This document shows positions 56,008 to 64,000 of a DNA stretch of 64,000 nucleotides, piece after piece. The position numbers and the translations under genes were made by a program. Location: positions 30,187 through 94,186 of the forward strand of contig CALBSG010000159.1 of NCBI GenBank assembly GCA_937927675.1, read 5' to 3'. This DNA is from an uncultured Paracoccaceae bacterium. Lineage in GTDB: Bacteria; Pseudomonadota; Alphaproteobacteria; Rhodobacterales; Rhodobacteraceae. The notes beneath the pieces were generated by a model. It saw only the letters and a list, made by a program, of their open reading frames with translations. It did not search any database and had not been told where the DNA came from. How positions within the stretch are numbered: position 1 is the stretch's first letter; each line of letters begins with the position of its first letter.

Positions 56008-57339
56008 ATGTCTATCTTCAAACGCCTCGCGCCCGCGCTTCTGGCCGCGACCATTCTTGCCGGTGGTGTCACCACCGTTCACGCCGACGACCAGCACTTT
56101 CCGCTGCAATCTTACCGCGTTGGCCCCTATGCCGCTGGCGGTACCGGGTTTTTTGGCGGGTTCATCGACTATCTGAACCTGATTAACACCCGTGACGGCG
56201 GGGTGAATGGGGTCAAACTGACGTGGTCCGAGGGTGAAACCGAATATGAGGTGGAAAAGGGGGTTGAGGTCTATCAGCGCCTGAAAACCAACCCCGGCAT
56301 TGCCGCGTGGAACCCGCTGTCGGTGGGCATCGCCTACGCCATGCTCGATGGCATCACCGCCGACAAGGTGCCGCTCATCACCATCAACCACGGCCGCACC
56401 GACACCACTGATGGCCGCGTGTTCCCCTATGCCTTCCCGCTGCTCTTGAACCCCTATTCCGAAACCTCGGGCATCGTGAATTACATCGCGGCCAAGGAAG
56501 GCGGGCTTGAGGCGCTCAAGGGCAAGAAGATTGCCGTCCTTTACCACGGCTCGCCCTATGGCAAGGAAACCATCCCGATCTATGAGCTTCTGGCCGAGAA
56601 ATACGGCTTCTCGCTGGTGCAGATCGAGGTGCCGCATCCGGGCAGCGAACAGCAATCGCAATGGCTGCAAATCCGGCAGGAACGCCCCGATTATGTGGTG
56701 CTGCGCGGCTGGGGCGTGATGAACCCGGTGGCGCTGTCGACGGCACAGCGCAATGGGTTCCCGGTGGATCACATCATCGGCAACGTCTGGTCGAATTCCG
56801 AAGAAGACGTGACCCCGGCAGGCGATGCCGCCATCGGCTATACCGCCATCACGACGCAGGCTTCGGGCAAGGAATACCCCGTGCTGCAAGAGATCATCAA
56901 AACCGTCTACGGGGCGGGTCAGGGCAACCTGGCCGACCAAGCGCGGATCGGGTCGGTTTACCACAACCTTGGCATCGTGAACGGCATCCTGAACGTCGAG
57001 GCGGTGCGGATTGCCCAAGGCAAATTCGGCAACCGCACCCTGACCGGGGATGAGGTGCGCTGGGGCTTTGAACACCTGCAACTGACGCCGGAACGGGTCA
57101 AGGAACTGGGGGCCGAGAACCTCTTCCACTCGATCAACGTCACCTACGACAACCACGAAGGCGAAGGCTACGTCACGTTCCAGCAATGGGACGGCCAGAA
57201 GTGGAACGTGGTTTCCGACTGGATCGCGCCGGATTGGGCGCTGCTGCGGCCGATCATCGAAAAATCGTCCGAGGCCTATGCGGCGGAAAAGGGTCTGACC
57301 CTGCGCACTGAGGCCGACGCCGAGAACGTCAGCCAATAG
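56008..57339 (+). CDS. Branched-chain-amino-acid-type ABC transporter substrate-binding protein
   Basis: 443 residues with a good Shine-Dalgarno (CTGGAG) and a signal peptide ending T-V-H-A-D. Two-lobed periplasmic binding protein of the LivK/AmiC group (Y-R-V-G-P-Y-A-A-G-G-T-G, I-D-Y-L-N-L-I-N, L-T-W-S-E-G-E-T-E-Y). It is 40-60 residues longer than typical LivK. The usual T-G-x-x-A opening is replaced by an aromatic/Gly-rich one, which suggests a different ligand. Placed between sfnG and sfnB, so an organosulfur or sulfonate ligand is inferred. Confidence 0.9.
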   Translation: MSIFKRLAPALLAATILAGGVTTVHADDQHFPLQSYRVGPYAAGGTGFFGGFIDYLNLINTRDGGVNGVKLTWSEGETEYEVEKGVEVYQRLKTNPGIAAWNPLSVGIAYAMLDGITADKVPLITINHGRTDTTDGRVFPYAFPLLLNPYSETSGIVNYIAAKEGGLEALKGKKIAVLYHGSPYGKETIPIYELLAEKYGFSLVQIEVPHPGSEQQSQWLQIRQERPDYVVLRGWGVMNPVALSTAQRNGFPVDHIIGNVWSNSEEDVTPAGDAAIGYTAITTQASGKEYPVLQEIIKTVYGAGQGNLADQARIGSVYHNLGIVNGILNVEAVRIAQGKFGNRTLTGDEVRWGFEHLQLTPERVKELGAENLFHSINVTYDNHEGEGYVTFQQWDGQKWNVVSDWIAPDWALLRPIIEKSSEAYAAEKGLTLRTEADAENVSQ

Positions 57340-57347
57340 CGCCCATC

Positions 57348-57374
57348 GGGCGGCGGGCCTCCTCCCCGCCGCCC
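57348..57374 (+). other. Intercistronic hairpin after the binding-protein gene
   Basis: Perfect 10-bp GC-only stem (57348-57357 with 57365-57374), 7-nt loop, 9 nt after the binding-protein stop and 25 nt before the next start. No T-run. Such stems commonly protect binding-protein mRNA so that it exceeds that of the membrane components. Confidence 0.6.
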
Positions 57375-57398
57375 ACCTTTGCCCCGGGAAGGTCGATC

Positions 57399-58166
57399 AT
57401 GTCCGACATTGTGCTTCAGTTTGAAAACGTCGCCGCCAGCTACAATGGTGCCATTGCCGCGCTGCATGGCATCAGCCTGACGCTGCGTGCGGGCGAGTTT
57501 GCCGCCCTGCTGGGGGCCAATGGCGCGGGCAAGACCACGCTGTTGAAAGCCGCGTCGAACCTTCTGCCCGCCGAACGCGGCCGCATCACCGCAGGCCAGA
57601 TCCTGTTTCGTGGTCAGGACGTCACCCGTGCCACCCCCGACGACCATATACGCAAGGGGCTGGTCCCGGTGCTGGAAGGCCGCCGTCTGTTCAAATCGCT
57701 GACCATCGAGGAAAACCTGATCACCGGGGCGGTGGCCAAGGGCCGCTCGCGCGCCGCCGTGGCCGCTGATCTGGAAAAGGTCTATGCCATTTTTCCCCGC
57801 TTGAAAGACCGCCGCACATCCGTGGCAGGCCTGACTTCGGGCGGAGAACAGCAGATGGCTGCGATTGGCCGGGGCCTGATGGCCGATCCGCAGGTGTTCC
57901 TGCTCGATGAACCCTCCATGGGCCTTGCCCCGCTTGTCGTGGCCGAGATTTTCGAGGCGCTGAGCGCCCTCAACCGCACCACCGGCCTGACCCTTTTGGT
58001 GGCCGAACAGAATTCCGCCATTGCCCTGCGCCATGCCCACCACGCTACGGTCATCGAAAATGGCCGCTCGGTGCTGGATGGCCCTGCTGCCGATCTCGCC
58101 CAGCGGGCTGACATTCAGGCCAGCTATCTGGGCGGCCCCACCCCCCTTCACCCTGTCAGGAGTTGA
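57399..58166 (+). CDS. Branched-chain-amino-acid-type ABC transporter ATPase 2 (LivF-like)
   Basis: 255 residues. Walker A G-A-N-G-A-G-K-T-T, Walker B V-F-L-L-D-E-P-S-M-G-L-A-P (LivF hallmark), signature region T-S-G-G-E-Q-Q-M, and V-P-V-L-E-G-R-R-L-F in the Q-loop area. Second motor subunit of the transporter. Only 3 nt separate its stop from the sfnB-like start. Confidence 0.92.
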   Translation: MSDIVLQFENVAASYNGAIAALHGISLTLRAGEFAALLGANGAGKTTLLKAASNLLPAERGRITAGQILFRGQDVTRATPDDHIRKGLVPVLEGRRLFKSLTIEENLITGAVAKGRSRAAVAADLEKVYAIFPRLKDRRTSVAGLTSGGEQQMAAIGRGLMADPQVFLLDEPSMGLAPLVVAEIFEALSALNRTTGLTLLVAEQNSAIALRHAHHATVIENGRSVLDGPAADLAQRADIQASYLGGPTPLHPVRS

Positions 58167-58169
58167 CCC

Positions 58170-59414
58170 ATGACAATCCACACCACCCCCAACCCCAAAG
58201 GCGCGCCGGTGCCACCCGTCGCCCGCCCCAAGGACAAGGCCCATGTCATCAAGACAGAGGCAGAGGCGATTGATATCGCCCACAAACTTGCCGCCGAGTT
58301 TGCCAAGGGCGCGTCCGAACGGGACCGCAACCGCATCTGGCCCGCCGCCGAGCTGGACGCCTTTTCGCAAAGCGGGCTTTGGGCGATCAATGTGCCGAAG
58401 GAATTCGGCGGCTTGGATGCCTCATGGGTCACCATCAACCGGGTGATTGCGATTATTGCCGAGGCTGACCCCAGTATCGGCCAAGTGCCGCAGAACCACC
58501 TTGGCGTGGTGGCCGCGATCCGCACCGTGTCGGACAAGGCGCAACAGGCGCTCTTGTTCGCCGAGGTGCTGAACGGCGCGCGGTTTGGCAATGCGTTTTC
58601 GGAATTCGGATCGAAACGCGCGGTAGATTTCGAGACGAAGTTTGAAGACAAGGGCGATCATGTGATCGTCAAGGGCAAGAAGTTCTACGCCTCGGGCGCG
58701 CTGCTGGCCCATTATGTGCCAATCGTCGCCTTGGACGATGAGGGCCGCGCCTGGTATGCCATCGCCGACCGCGGGGCCGAGGGGCTGAGCGTGATCGACG
58801 ACTGGTCGTCCTTTGGCCAGCGCACCACGCTGTCCGGCACGGTGACCTTGGACAACGTAAAGGTGCCGAAAACCCATCTGGTGCCGGGCTGGAAAGGCTA
58901 TGCCGAACCCACGGCAGACGGGGCTATCTTCCAGATCATTCAGGCCGGGGTCGATCTTGGCATCGCCCGCGCCGCGATCAAGGACACCATCGAATTCGTC
59001 AAAACCCGCAGCCGCGCTTGGGTGGACAGCGGCTTGGACCGTGCCTCGGATGATCCCTACACCATTCAGGCCATTGGCGATCTGGTCTTGCGCGCCAATG
59101 CGACCGAGGCGGTGCTGGACCTGGCCGGCCTTGCGGTGGATGCCGCCGTCGCCAACCCCACGGCGGAAACTGTGGCCCATGCCCAGATCAAGACTGCCGA
59201 GGCCAAGGTGCTGTCGACGGAAATCGCCATTCAGGCCACCAACAAGCTCTTTGAACTGGCAGGCACCCGCGCGACCTTGGCCGAGCATAACCTTGACCGC
59301 CATTGGCGCAACGCCCGCACCCATACCCTGCATGATCCGGTGCGATGGAAATATGCTATCCTAGGAAATTACTACCTGAACGACGTGAAGCCGCCGCTGC
59401 ACGCGTGGAGCTGA
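58170..59414 (+). CDS. sfnB: SfnB-family sulfur acquisition flavoprotein (acyl-CoA dehydrogenase fold)
   Basis: 414 residues. Acyl-CoA-dehydrogenase-like fold; the pattern W-A-I-N-V-P-K-E-F-G-G-L-D, Q-V-P-Q-N-H, K-G-K-K-F-Y-A-S-G-A-L-L-A-H, and the end H-D-P-V-R-W-K-Y fit the SfnB/DszC-like branch, which are FMN/FAD monooxygenases acting in sulfur-source utilisation. The catalytic Glu of true acyl-CoA dehydrogenases is not evident, which argues for a monooxygenase role. In pseudomonads sfnB is clustered with sfnG and helps growth on dimethylsulfone or related compounds. Confidence 0.88.
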   Translation: MTIHTTPNPKGAPVPPVARPKDKAHVIKTEAEAIDIAHKLAAEFAKGASERDRNRIWPAAELDAFSQSGLWAINVPKEFGGLDASWVTINRVIAIIAEADPSIGQVPQNHLGVVAAIRTVSDKAQQALLFAEVLNGARFGNAFSEFGSKRAVDFETKFEDKGDHVIVKGKKFYASGALLAHYVPIVALDDEGRAWYAIADRGAEGLSVIDDWSSFGQRTTLSGTVTLDNVKVPKTHLVPGWKGYAEPTADGAIFQIIQAGVDLGIARAAIKDTIEFVKTRSRAWVDSGLDRASDDPYTIQAIGDLVLRANATEAVLDLAGLAVDAAVANPTAETVAHAQIKTAEAKVLSTEIAIQATNKLFELAGTRATLAEHNLDRHWRNARTHTLHDPVRWKYAILGNYYLNDVKPPLHAWS

Positions 59415-59482
59415 AGCGCCCCTTCGGCCAAGGCGGGCACTTCGCCTTGGCCCTTCCTGATCCCGAAAGAAAGCCCTGCGCC

Positions 59483-60922
59483 ATGACCGAACTCGCCCCC
59501 AACTCCGACACTGTCACCATTGCCATTATCGGCGGCGGGCTGACTGGGGCGGCGCTTGCCTATCGGCTGGCGTTGTTGTCGGCGGCACCCACGCTGCGGA
59601 TCGTGGTGATTGAACCACGCGAAGACTTGGGGCGCGGTCTGGCCTATTCGACCCCTGATCTCGATCATCGGTTGAATGTGCCACATGGCAAAATGTCGAT
59701 CCGCACAGATGATGCTGACCATTTCACCCGCTGGCTTACCCGGCCCAATGGCCCCCGTCTGCCCGCCGGATCAGCCACGCTTACAGGCCAGATCTTTGCC
59801 CCACGCGCGGTGTTTGGTGCTTATGTTGCCGAAACGCTGGCCCCCTTGGTCGCCGAAGGCCGCATCCGGCATCTGCGCGCCAAGGCCACGGCTGTCCAGG
59901 CCCAAGCTGACGGCTTTCGCATCACCTTGGACGATGGCCCAGCGCTTGCCGCCGATGCTGTGGTGCTGGCCATTGCCCATCCCGAACCGGCCCTTCCCGC
60001 AGCACTTGCCCCTGTGAAAAACAGCGCGGCATTGATCGCCGACGCCTTCGCCCCTAACGCGCTGACCGCGATTTCCCCCGCAGAGCGGGTGTTGATCGTT
60101 GGCTCGGGTCTGACAGCGGCGGATATTCTGGCCACGCTGGACAAGCGCGGCCATAGCGGGCCGATCCATGTGATGTCGCGCCATGGCTGGAAATCAAAGC
60201 CGCATGGCCCGACCCAAGACGAAACCAGCGAAGATTTTGCCAAATCGCCCGAGGTGACGGCGCTTGGTCTGCTTTGCCGGGTCCGGCGGGTGCTGGCGCG
60301 CGATGCGGCGCTTGGTCTGACGTGGCACGCCGCCTTTGACCGTCTGCGCGCCCAAGGCCCTGCGATTTGGGCGGCACTTCCGCTGCAGGAACGTCGCCGC
60401 TTCTTGCGCCATCTGCGTGGGCTTTGGGATGTGCATCGCTTCCGCATCGCACCGCAAACCCATGCTGTGCTAACCCGGCTGGAGAGCAGCGGCCGGGTGC
60501 GTTTCCTGACCGGCAGGCTCCACGCGATCAAGGCTGATGCGCAGGGGTTGCGGCTGACATGGCAGGCCCGCCGTGCCGCGAACCTGTCAGAATTGATGCT
60601 GGACCGCATCCTTTTGGCCACCGGCCCTGATCATGCCCGTGTCACCGAAACCAACCCCTTCCTGCGTCAGTTGGCCGAGACGGGGTTGATTGCCCCCGAC
60701 CCGCTGCGCCTTGGCATCCACACCGCGCCCGAGGGTTTTGCGCTGGGCCCCGATGGCACCCCGCGCCCCGGCCTTTATGTGGCCGGCCCCTTGGCGCGCG
60801 GCACGGTGGGCGAGTTGATGGGCGTCCCCGAGGTGACCAAATGGGCCGAATACATCGCCGCCCAAGTGCTGCAGGGCCTGCGCCATCGCTTGGCCGAACC
60901 CGCGATCCGTCGCGGCACCTGA
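59483..60922 (+). CDS. FAD/NAD(P)-binding oxidoreductase of the hydroxyacylglutathione/lysine-monooxygenase-like group
   Basis: 479 residues from ATG 59483; earlier in-frame codons overlap sfnB without a signal. Dinucleotide-binding motif I-I-G17-G-G-L-T-G22, then V-V-V-I-E-P-R-E-D-L-G-R-G-L-A-Y, N-V-P-H-G-K-M, and a second nucleotide site V-L-I-V-G-S-G-L-T-A-A-D. This matches the widespread FAD-NAD(P)-binding family (COG4529-like) of unknown substrate. Same strand, 68 nt after sfnB, so probably cotranscribed; an auxiliary step in organosulfur breakdown is inferred. Exact reaction unknown. Confidence 0.82.
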   Translation: MTELAPNSDTVTIAIIGGGLTGAALAYRLALLSAAPTLRIVVIEPREDLGRGLAYSTPDLDHRLNVPHGKMSIRTDDADHFTRWLTRPNGPRLPAGSATLTGQIFAPRAVFGAYVAETLAPLVAEGRIRHLRAKATAVQAQADGFRITLDDGPALAADAVVLAIAHPEPALPAALAPVKNSAALIADAFAPNALTAISPAERVLIVGSGLTAADILATLDKRGHSGPIHVMSRHGWKSKPHGPTQDETSEDFAKSPEVTALGLLCRVRRVLARDAALGLTWHAAFDRLRAQGPAIWAALPLQERRRFLRHLRGLWDVHRFRIAPQTHAVLTRLESSGRVRFLTGRLHAIKADAQGLRLTWQARRAANLSELMLDRILLATGPDHARVTETNPFLRQLAETGLIAPDPLRLGIHTAPEGFALGPDGTPRPGLYVAGPLARGTVGELMGVPEVTKWAEYIAAQVLQGLRHRLAEPAIRRGT

Positions 60923-61112
60923 TGTAACGGCTGCGAATTTAATCCGATCTCGTTTCAAAGTTGTGATCTGGAAGGATATTCTCCGTGCCTTGGTGCGTGC
61001 GGTGGCTGCCATCTCTTTTTGCGGATGTCTTTGGAATCGAGGTCAAAGGCCCAAGTCCCTACACCTTGGGTGAACGAAAAGCCCCCAAGCCACCCGCAAG
61101 GCGAGACACCCC
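60923..61112 (+). promoter_or_regulatory. 190-bp gap before ssuD
   Basis: No gene. Moderately AT-rich at its start. No convincing terminator or dyad seen. A separate promoter for ssuD and the amidohydrolase gene could lie here. Confidence 0.35.
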
Positions 61113-62252
61113 ATGACCACACCTGACATCTTTTGGTTCCTGCCCACCTCTGGCGACACCCGCTATTTGGGCACCTCGGATTTTGGCCGTGAACCCACCA
61201 ACGCCTATCTGCGCGAGATTGCCGTGACCGCAGAGCGGCTGGGCTATGACGGGCTCTTGATTCCCACCGGATCAAGCTGCCTTGACCCTTGGGTTGTGGC
61301 CTCCAGCCTTGTGCCGGTGACGCGACGGATCAAGCTGCTGGTGGCGCTGCGCACCTCGCTGGGTGGTCCCACGGCAGGCGCGCGGCAGGCGGCAACACTG
61401 GATGCCGCGCTTGATGGGAGGCTTTTGCTGAACGTTGTGCCGGGGGGCGATGCGGCGGAACTGGCGGCAGAGGGCGTGTTTCTCAGCCACGACGAACGCT
61501 ACACCGCCGCCGATGAATATCTGACGGTCTGGAAGCGGCTTTTGGCCGGAGAGACGGTCGATTTCGACGGCAAGCACGTCAAGGTGAGCCAGGCCAAGAA
61601 CTTTTACCCCGCCGCACAGCGCCCGCACCCGCCCCTGTATTTCGGCGGGTCGTCGGATGCCGCGCATGATTTGGCGGTGCGGCAGGTGGATGCCTACCTG
61701 ACATGGGGCGAACCCCCCGCCGCCGTGGCGCGCAAGATTGCCGATGTCCGCGACCGGGCTGAACGTGCGGGGCGGACCCTGCGCTTTGGCGTCCGCCTGC
61801 ATGTGATCGCGCGGGAAACCGAGGCGGAGGCCTGGGCCGAAGCGGATCGGCTGATCAGCCGTCTCAGCGATGCCGAGATTGCCGCCGCGCAAGCAAACTT
61901 TGCCAAGATGGATTCGGTGGGCCAAGCCCGCATGGCAGCGCTCCATGGCGGGCAGCGCGACAAGCTGGTCATTGGCCCGAACCTCTGGGCCGGGGTGGGG
62001 CTGGTGCGCGGCGGGGCGGGCACGGCACTGGTCGGCAGCGCCGAACAGGTGGCCGAACGGCTGGCCGAATATCAGGCGCTTGGCGTCGATAGCTTTGTGC
62101 TGTCGGGCTATCCGCATCTGGAAGAATCCATCCGCTTTGCCGAACTGGTTTTCCCGCTGTTGGGCAAGAAACCCGTGACGCTGCAAGGCAGCACCCAAAC
62201 CGGCGGTGCCTTTGATGTGCGCGCCATCCATTCCAAAACCTCAGCGAGTTGA
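61113..62252 (+). CDS. ssuD: FMNH2-dependent alkanesulfonate monooxygenase
   Basis: 379 residues. Luciferase-like TIM barrel with SsuD hallmarks: I-F-W-F-L-P-T-S-G-D-T-R-Y-L-G, Y-D-G-L-L-I-P-T-G, V-A-L-R-T-S-L, N-V-V-P-G-G-D-A, E-R-Y-T-A-A-D-E-Y-L, Y-F-G-G-S-S. Cleaves C1 or longer alkanesulfonates to aldehyde and sulfite; this would be the step after SfnG once methanesulfinate is oxidised to methanesulfonate. FMNH2 comes from the reductase at 51.5 kb. MsuD is the alternative name if methanesulfonate is preferred. Confidence 0.92.
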   Translation: MTTPDIFWFLPTSGDTRYLGTSDFGREPTNAYLREIAVTAERLGYDGLLIPTGSSCLDPWVVASSLVPVTRRIKLLVALRTSLGGPTAGARQAATLDAALDGRLLLNVVPGGDAAELAAEGVFLSHDERYTAADEYLTVWKRLLAGETVDFDGKHVKVSQAKNFYPAAQRPHPPLYFGGSSDAAHDLAVRQVDAYLTWGEPPAAVARKIADVRDRAERAGRTLRFGVRLHVIARETEAEAWAEADRLISRLSDAEIAAAQANFAKMDSVGQARMAALHGGQRDKLVIGPNLWAGVGLVRGGAGTALVGSAEQVAERLAEYQALGVDSFVLSGYPHLEESIRFAELVFPLLGKKPVTLQGSTQTGGAFDVRAIHSKTSAS

Positions 62253-62253
62253 C

Positions 62254-63111
62254 ATGACCAAGATCATCGACATGCGGTGCAGGCCCGCCTATCTGCACGA
62301 CTTTTTCGGCAAGACCCCCGGCAGCCCCGACTATGACGTGGTGCGCTGGCTGAACCGCCGGGTGGGCACGCGGGGCAGCGACGAACATTTCACACGGTCG
62401 GCCACGCCCGAAGGCTTTCTGGCCGAGGTGCAAGACGCCGGGCTGACCCGCGCCGTGGTGGTGGGGCGGCACACGCCCAGCCAGCACCTGCCGAATGACA
62501 CCATCCATGGCATCGTGTCAGCCTCGCCTCTGTTAGAAGGCATCGGCTCGGTTGACCCCACGCTGCAAGGCCCCCGCGAAACGCTGGAGGAGGCGGAACG
62601 CGCCATCCGCAGTCTTGGTCTGCGCGGGATTGATATTGAACCCGGCTGGGCCGACCCCGCCCGCGCGCCGGATGACGCGATTTACCATCCGCTTTATGAC
62701 CTGCTGCAAGACCTTGGTGCCCCGGTCTTCCTGATGAGCGGCCCAACCACCCCGGACCATCGCTTTAACGATCCCTCAACCGTGGCCAATGTGGCCCGCG
62801 CCTTTCCCCGGCTGAAGATTGCAGTTTACCACGGCTATTGGCCGCGCGTGCAAGAGATTGTGGGCGTTGCGTTTCGGCATGAGAATGTCTTCGTCATCCC
62901 CGACATGTATCTGTTTCAGGCTGGCGGGCGCAGCTATGTCGAGGCGGTGAATGGGTTCCTTGGCGATCAGTTCCTGTTCGGATCGTCCTATCCGTTCCGC
63001 CCGATCCTCCAGACCATTCAGGATTTTCAGGCCATCGGTTTCCGCGATGATTTGCTGGACAAGCTGCTCTTTGACAACGCGGTGCGGCTATTGGGCCTGC
63101 AAGGCCTTTGA
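62254..63111 (+). CDS. Amidohydrolase-family protein
   Basis: 285 residues from ATG 62254, one base after the ssuD stop. Amidohydrolase-2 (TIM-barrel, ACMSD/resorcylate-decarboxylase-like) layout: I-D-M-R-C-R-P-A-Y-L at the start, G-I-D-I-E-P-G-W in the middle, V-Y-H-G-Y-W-P and F-G-S-S-Y-P-F-R-P at the end. The N-terminal metal motif H-x-H of the family reads R-C-R here, so metal binding through that site is doubtful. Position behind ssuD suggests it handles a sulfonate-derived product or unwraps a sulfonated substrate; this is inference. Confidence 0.78.
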   Translation: MTKIIDMRCRPAYLHDFFGKTPGSPDYDVVRWLNRRVGTRGSDEHFTRSATPEGFLAEVQDAGLTRAVVVGRHTPSQHLPNDTIHGIVSASPLLEGIGSVDPTLQGPRETLEEAERAIRSLGLRGIDIEPGWADPARAPDDAIYHPLYDLLQDLGAPVFLMSGPTTPDHRFNDPSTVANVARAFPRLKIAVYHGYWPRVQEIVGVAFRHENVFVIPDMYLFQAGGRSYVEAVNGFLGDQFLFGSSYPFRPILQTIQDFQAIGFRDDLLDKLLFDNAVRLLGLQGL

Positions 63112-63331
63112 TCGCAGCTGCGGCAGGTTTGCGGCTGTGATGCCTGTGAGTCGAAGCCGTCTTTTGCGCAGGAATGGCAGTTTTCTAAAACCCGCCCGAC
63201 AAGGGAATACGGCATCTCTTGGCAAAGGAAAATTGGAAATCTGTTCTATATCAATGCATTGAAATACTCGACTGGATTGATAGATTTAATGCATTGGCGC
63301 AGATGCCAGAGTTTCAATGAAAGAAGATAAG
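63112..63331 (+). promoter_or_regulatory. Promoter region of the metQ-like gene
   Basis: 220 bp, AT-rich in its second half. It holds a 12-bp palindrome (63251-63262), a second AATGCATTG 35 bp further on (63288-63296), and the TTGAAATACTCGAC element at 63259-63272. Confidence 0.5.
63259..63272 (+). promoter_or_regulatory. Shared 14-bp promoter element, copy 2
   Basis: Identical to 47266-47279, here 60-73 bp before the metQ-like start and overlapping the right half of the palindrome 63251-63262. With TTGAAA as -35, TAGATT at 63281 would be a plausible -10 at about 16-bp spacing. Confidence 0.5.
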
Positions 63332-64000
63332 ATGAGGACGCTTACCCTGACCCGCCGCCGCCTTGGTGCTTTGGTTGCCGCGCTTGCGCTCTCCACGGCC
63401 CTGCCCGCCGTGGCTGAAAACACCAAACTGAAAGTCGGTATCATCGGCGGCGAAGACGAGGCCGTTTGGGCCGTCGCCCAGGCCGAAGCCGCCAAAAAGG
63501 GCCTTGATCTGGAGCTGGTCGTCTTCAACGACTACACCCAGCCGAACGAGGCGCTACAGCAGGGCGAGGTGGACGCCAACGCCTTCCAGCACCAGCCCTA
63601 TTTGGATGCGCAAGTGGCCGCCCATGCCTATACCATCACCCCAGTCGGGTTGACGGCGGTCTGGCCGATTGGTCTTTATTCCAAGAAATTCGACGCCGTG
63701 GCCGACCTGCCCGAAGGCGCGATTGTCGGCATTCCGAACGATCCTGCCAACAGCGGCCGCGCGCTGAACGTGTTGGCGGCGGAAGGACTGATCAAGCTGA
63801 AGGATGGCGTCGGCATTTTGGCGACCGTGGTCGATATCGCCGAGAACCCGAAAAAGCTTGAGATCAAGGAGTTGGACGCGGGCGTGGTGGGTCGCGCCAT
63901 CGAAGATCTTGATGCTGCCGTGGTCAACACGGACTGGGCACTAAAATCGGGGCTGGATCCGGCCAATGACCGCATCGCGCAAGAGGCGGTGAAGGATAAC
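63332..64000 (+). CDS. MetQ/NlpA-family ABC substrate-binding protein, 3' end outside the window
   Basis: 223 codons visible from ATG 63332; an ATG at 63317 would add five residues. Signal peptide with a T-R-R-R-L-G-A-L start and cleavage near A-V-A-E-N; no lipobox, unlike classical MetQ. NlpA-family motifs: L-K-V-G-I-I-G-G-E-D-E, Y-T-Q-P-N-E-A-L, V-D-A-N-A-F-Q-H-Q-P-Y-L, I-G-L-Y-S-K-K, G-I-P-N-D-P-A-N-S-G-R-A-L. MetQ proteins deliver D/L-methionine to MetNI. Next to ssuD and sfn genes, methionine or another organosulfur ligand is likely. The matching metN and metI are expected just downstream. Confidence 0.88.
   Translation, partial: MRTLTLTRRRLGALVAALALSTALPAVAENTKLKVGIIGGEDEAVWAVAQAEAAKKGLDLELVVFNDYTQPNEALQQGEVDANAFQHQPYLDAQVAAHAYTITPVGLTAVWPIGLYSKKFDAVADLPEGAIVGIPNDPANSGRALNVLAAEGLIKLKDGVGILATVVDIAENPKKLEIKELDAGVVGRAIEDLDAAVVNTDWALKSGLDPANDRIAQEAVKDN

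Noticed and set aside
53214..58166. Ordinary leucine/isoleucine/valine transporter (livGHMKF gene names)
   Set aside because: The family match is sound, but the genes sit inside a dimethylsulfone cluster and the binding protein is atypical, so I left gene symbols empty rather than imply amino-acid specificity.

Overview
The window reads as one contiguous piece of a GC-rich alphaproteobacterial chromosome. Gene content (SapC protein, MacB-like fusion, cys, sfn and liv-type clusters, coding style with many ATGA/GTGA/TGATG overlaps) fits the Rhodobacteraceae. This placement is inference from content, since no rRNA or marker gene is present. I saw no tRNA, rRNA, IS element, phage gene or CRISPR array.

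Region A (1-31.8 kb, + strand) is an export and surface locus. It starts inside a giant secreted repeat protein: more than 7,090 residues, no cysteine seen, beta-helical/filamentous, Ig-like, RTX-like and H-type-lectin-like segments. Directly downstream lie a GAF-TM-HlyD fusion, a PqqD-like/M50 zinc protease/HlyD fusion, a short SecA-like ATPase, a secreted protein, and a secreted protein with a VWA-like part and a long coiled coil. Close spacing and overlaps suggest one operon in which the three membrane/motor proteins export or process the giant protein. No ABC exporter, TolC or autotransporter barrel is in the window.

Region B (31.8-41.3 kb) continues the accessory theme. A minus-strand radical SAM enzyme and HlyD-like adaptor face a secreted EF-hand-like protein. 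Then comes a tightly overlapping plus-strand operon: SapC, O-methyltransferase-like protein, P-loop kinase, secreted VWA protein, and a MacB/LolD-like ABC ATPase-permease fusion.

Region C (41.3-45.5 kb), after an AT-rich 457-bp leader, has three small secreted proteins of unknown function and two OmpA-type lipoproteins. It ends in a perfect 15-bp-stem terminator.

Region D (45.5-47.3 kb, minus strand) has a small membrane protein, an RBBP9-type serine hydrolase and an Lrp/AsnC regulator.

Region E (47.3-64 kb, + strand) is a sulfur-scavenging island: a small unknown protein with sulfate ABC genes cysP-T-W-A; then an FMN reductase, dimethylsulfone monooxygenase SfnG, a complete branched-chain-amino-acid-type ABC transporter, SfnB-type flavoprotein and an FAD/NAD(P) protein; then alkanesulfonate monooxygenase SsuD, an amidohydrolase, and a MetQ/NlpA-type binding protein cut off by the window end. 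Together they would import sulfate and organosulfur compounds and release sulfite by FMNH2-dependent cleavage. The promoter regions of the cys operon and of the metQ-like gene share a 14-bp element.
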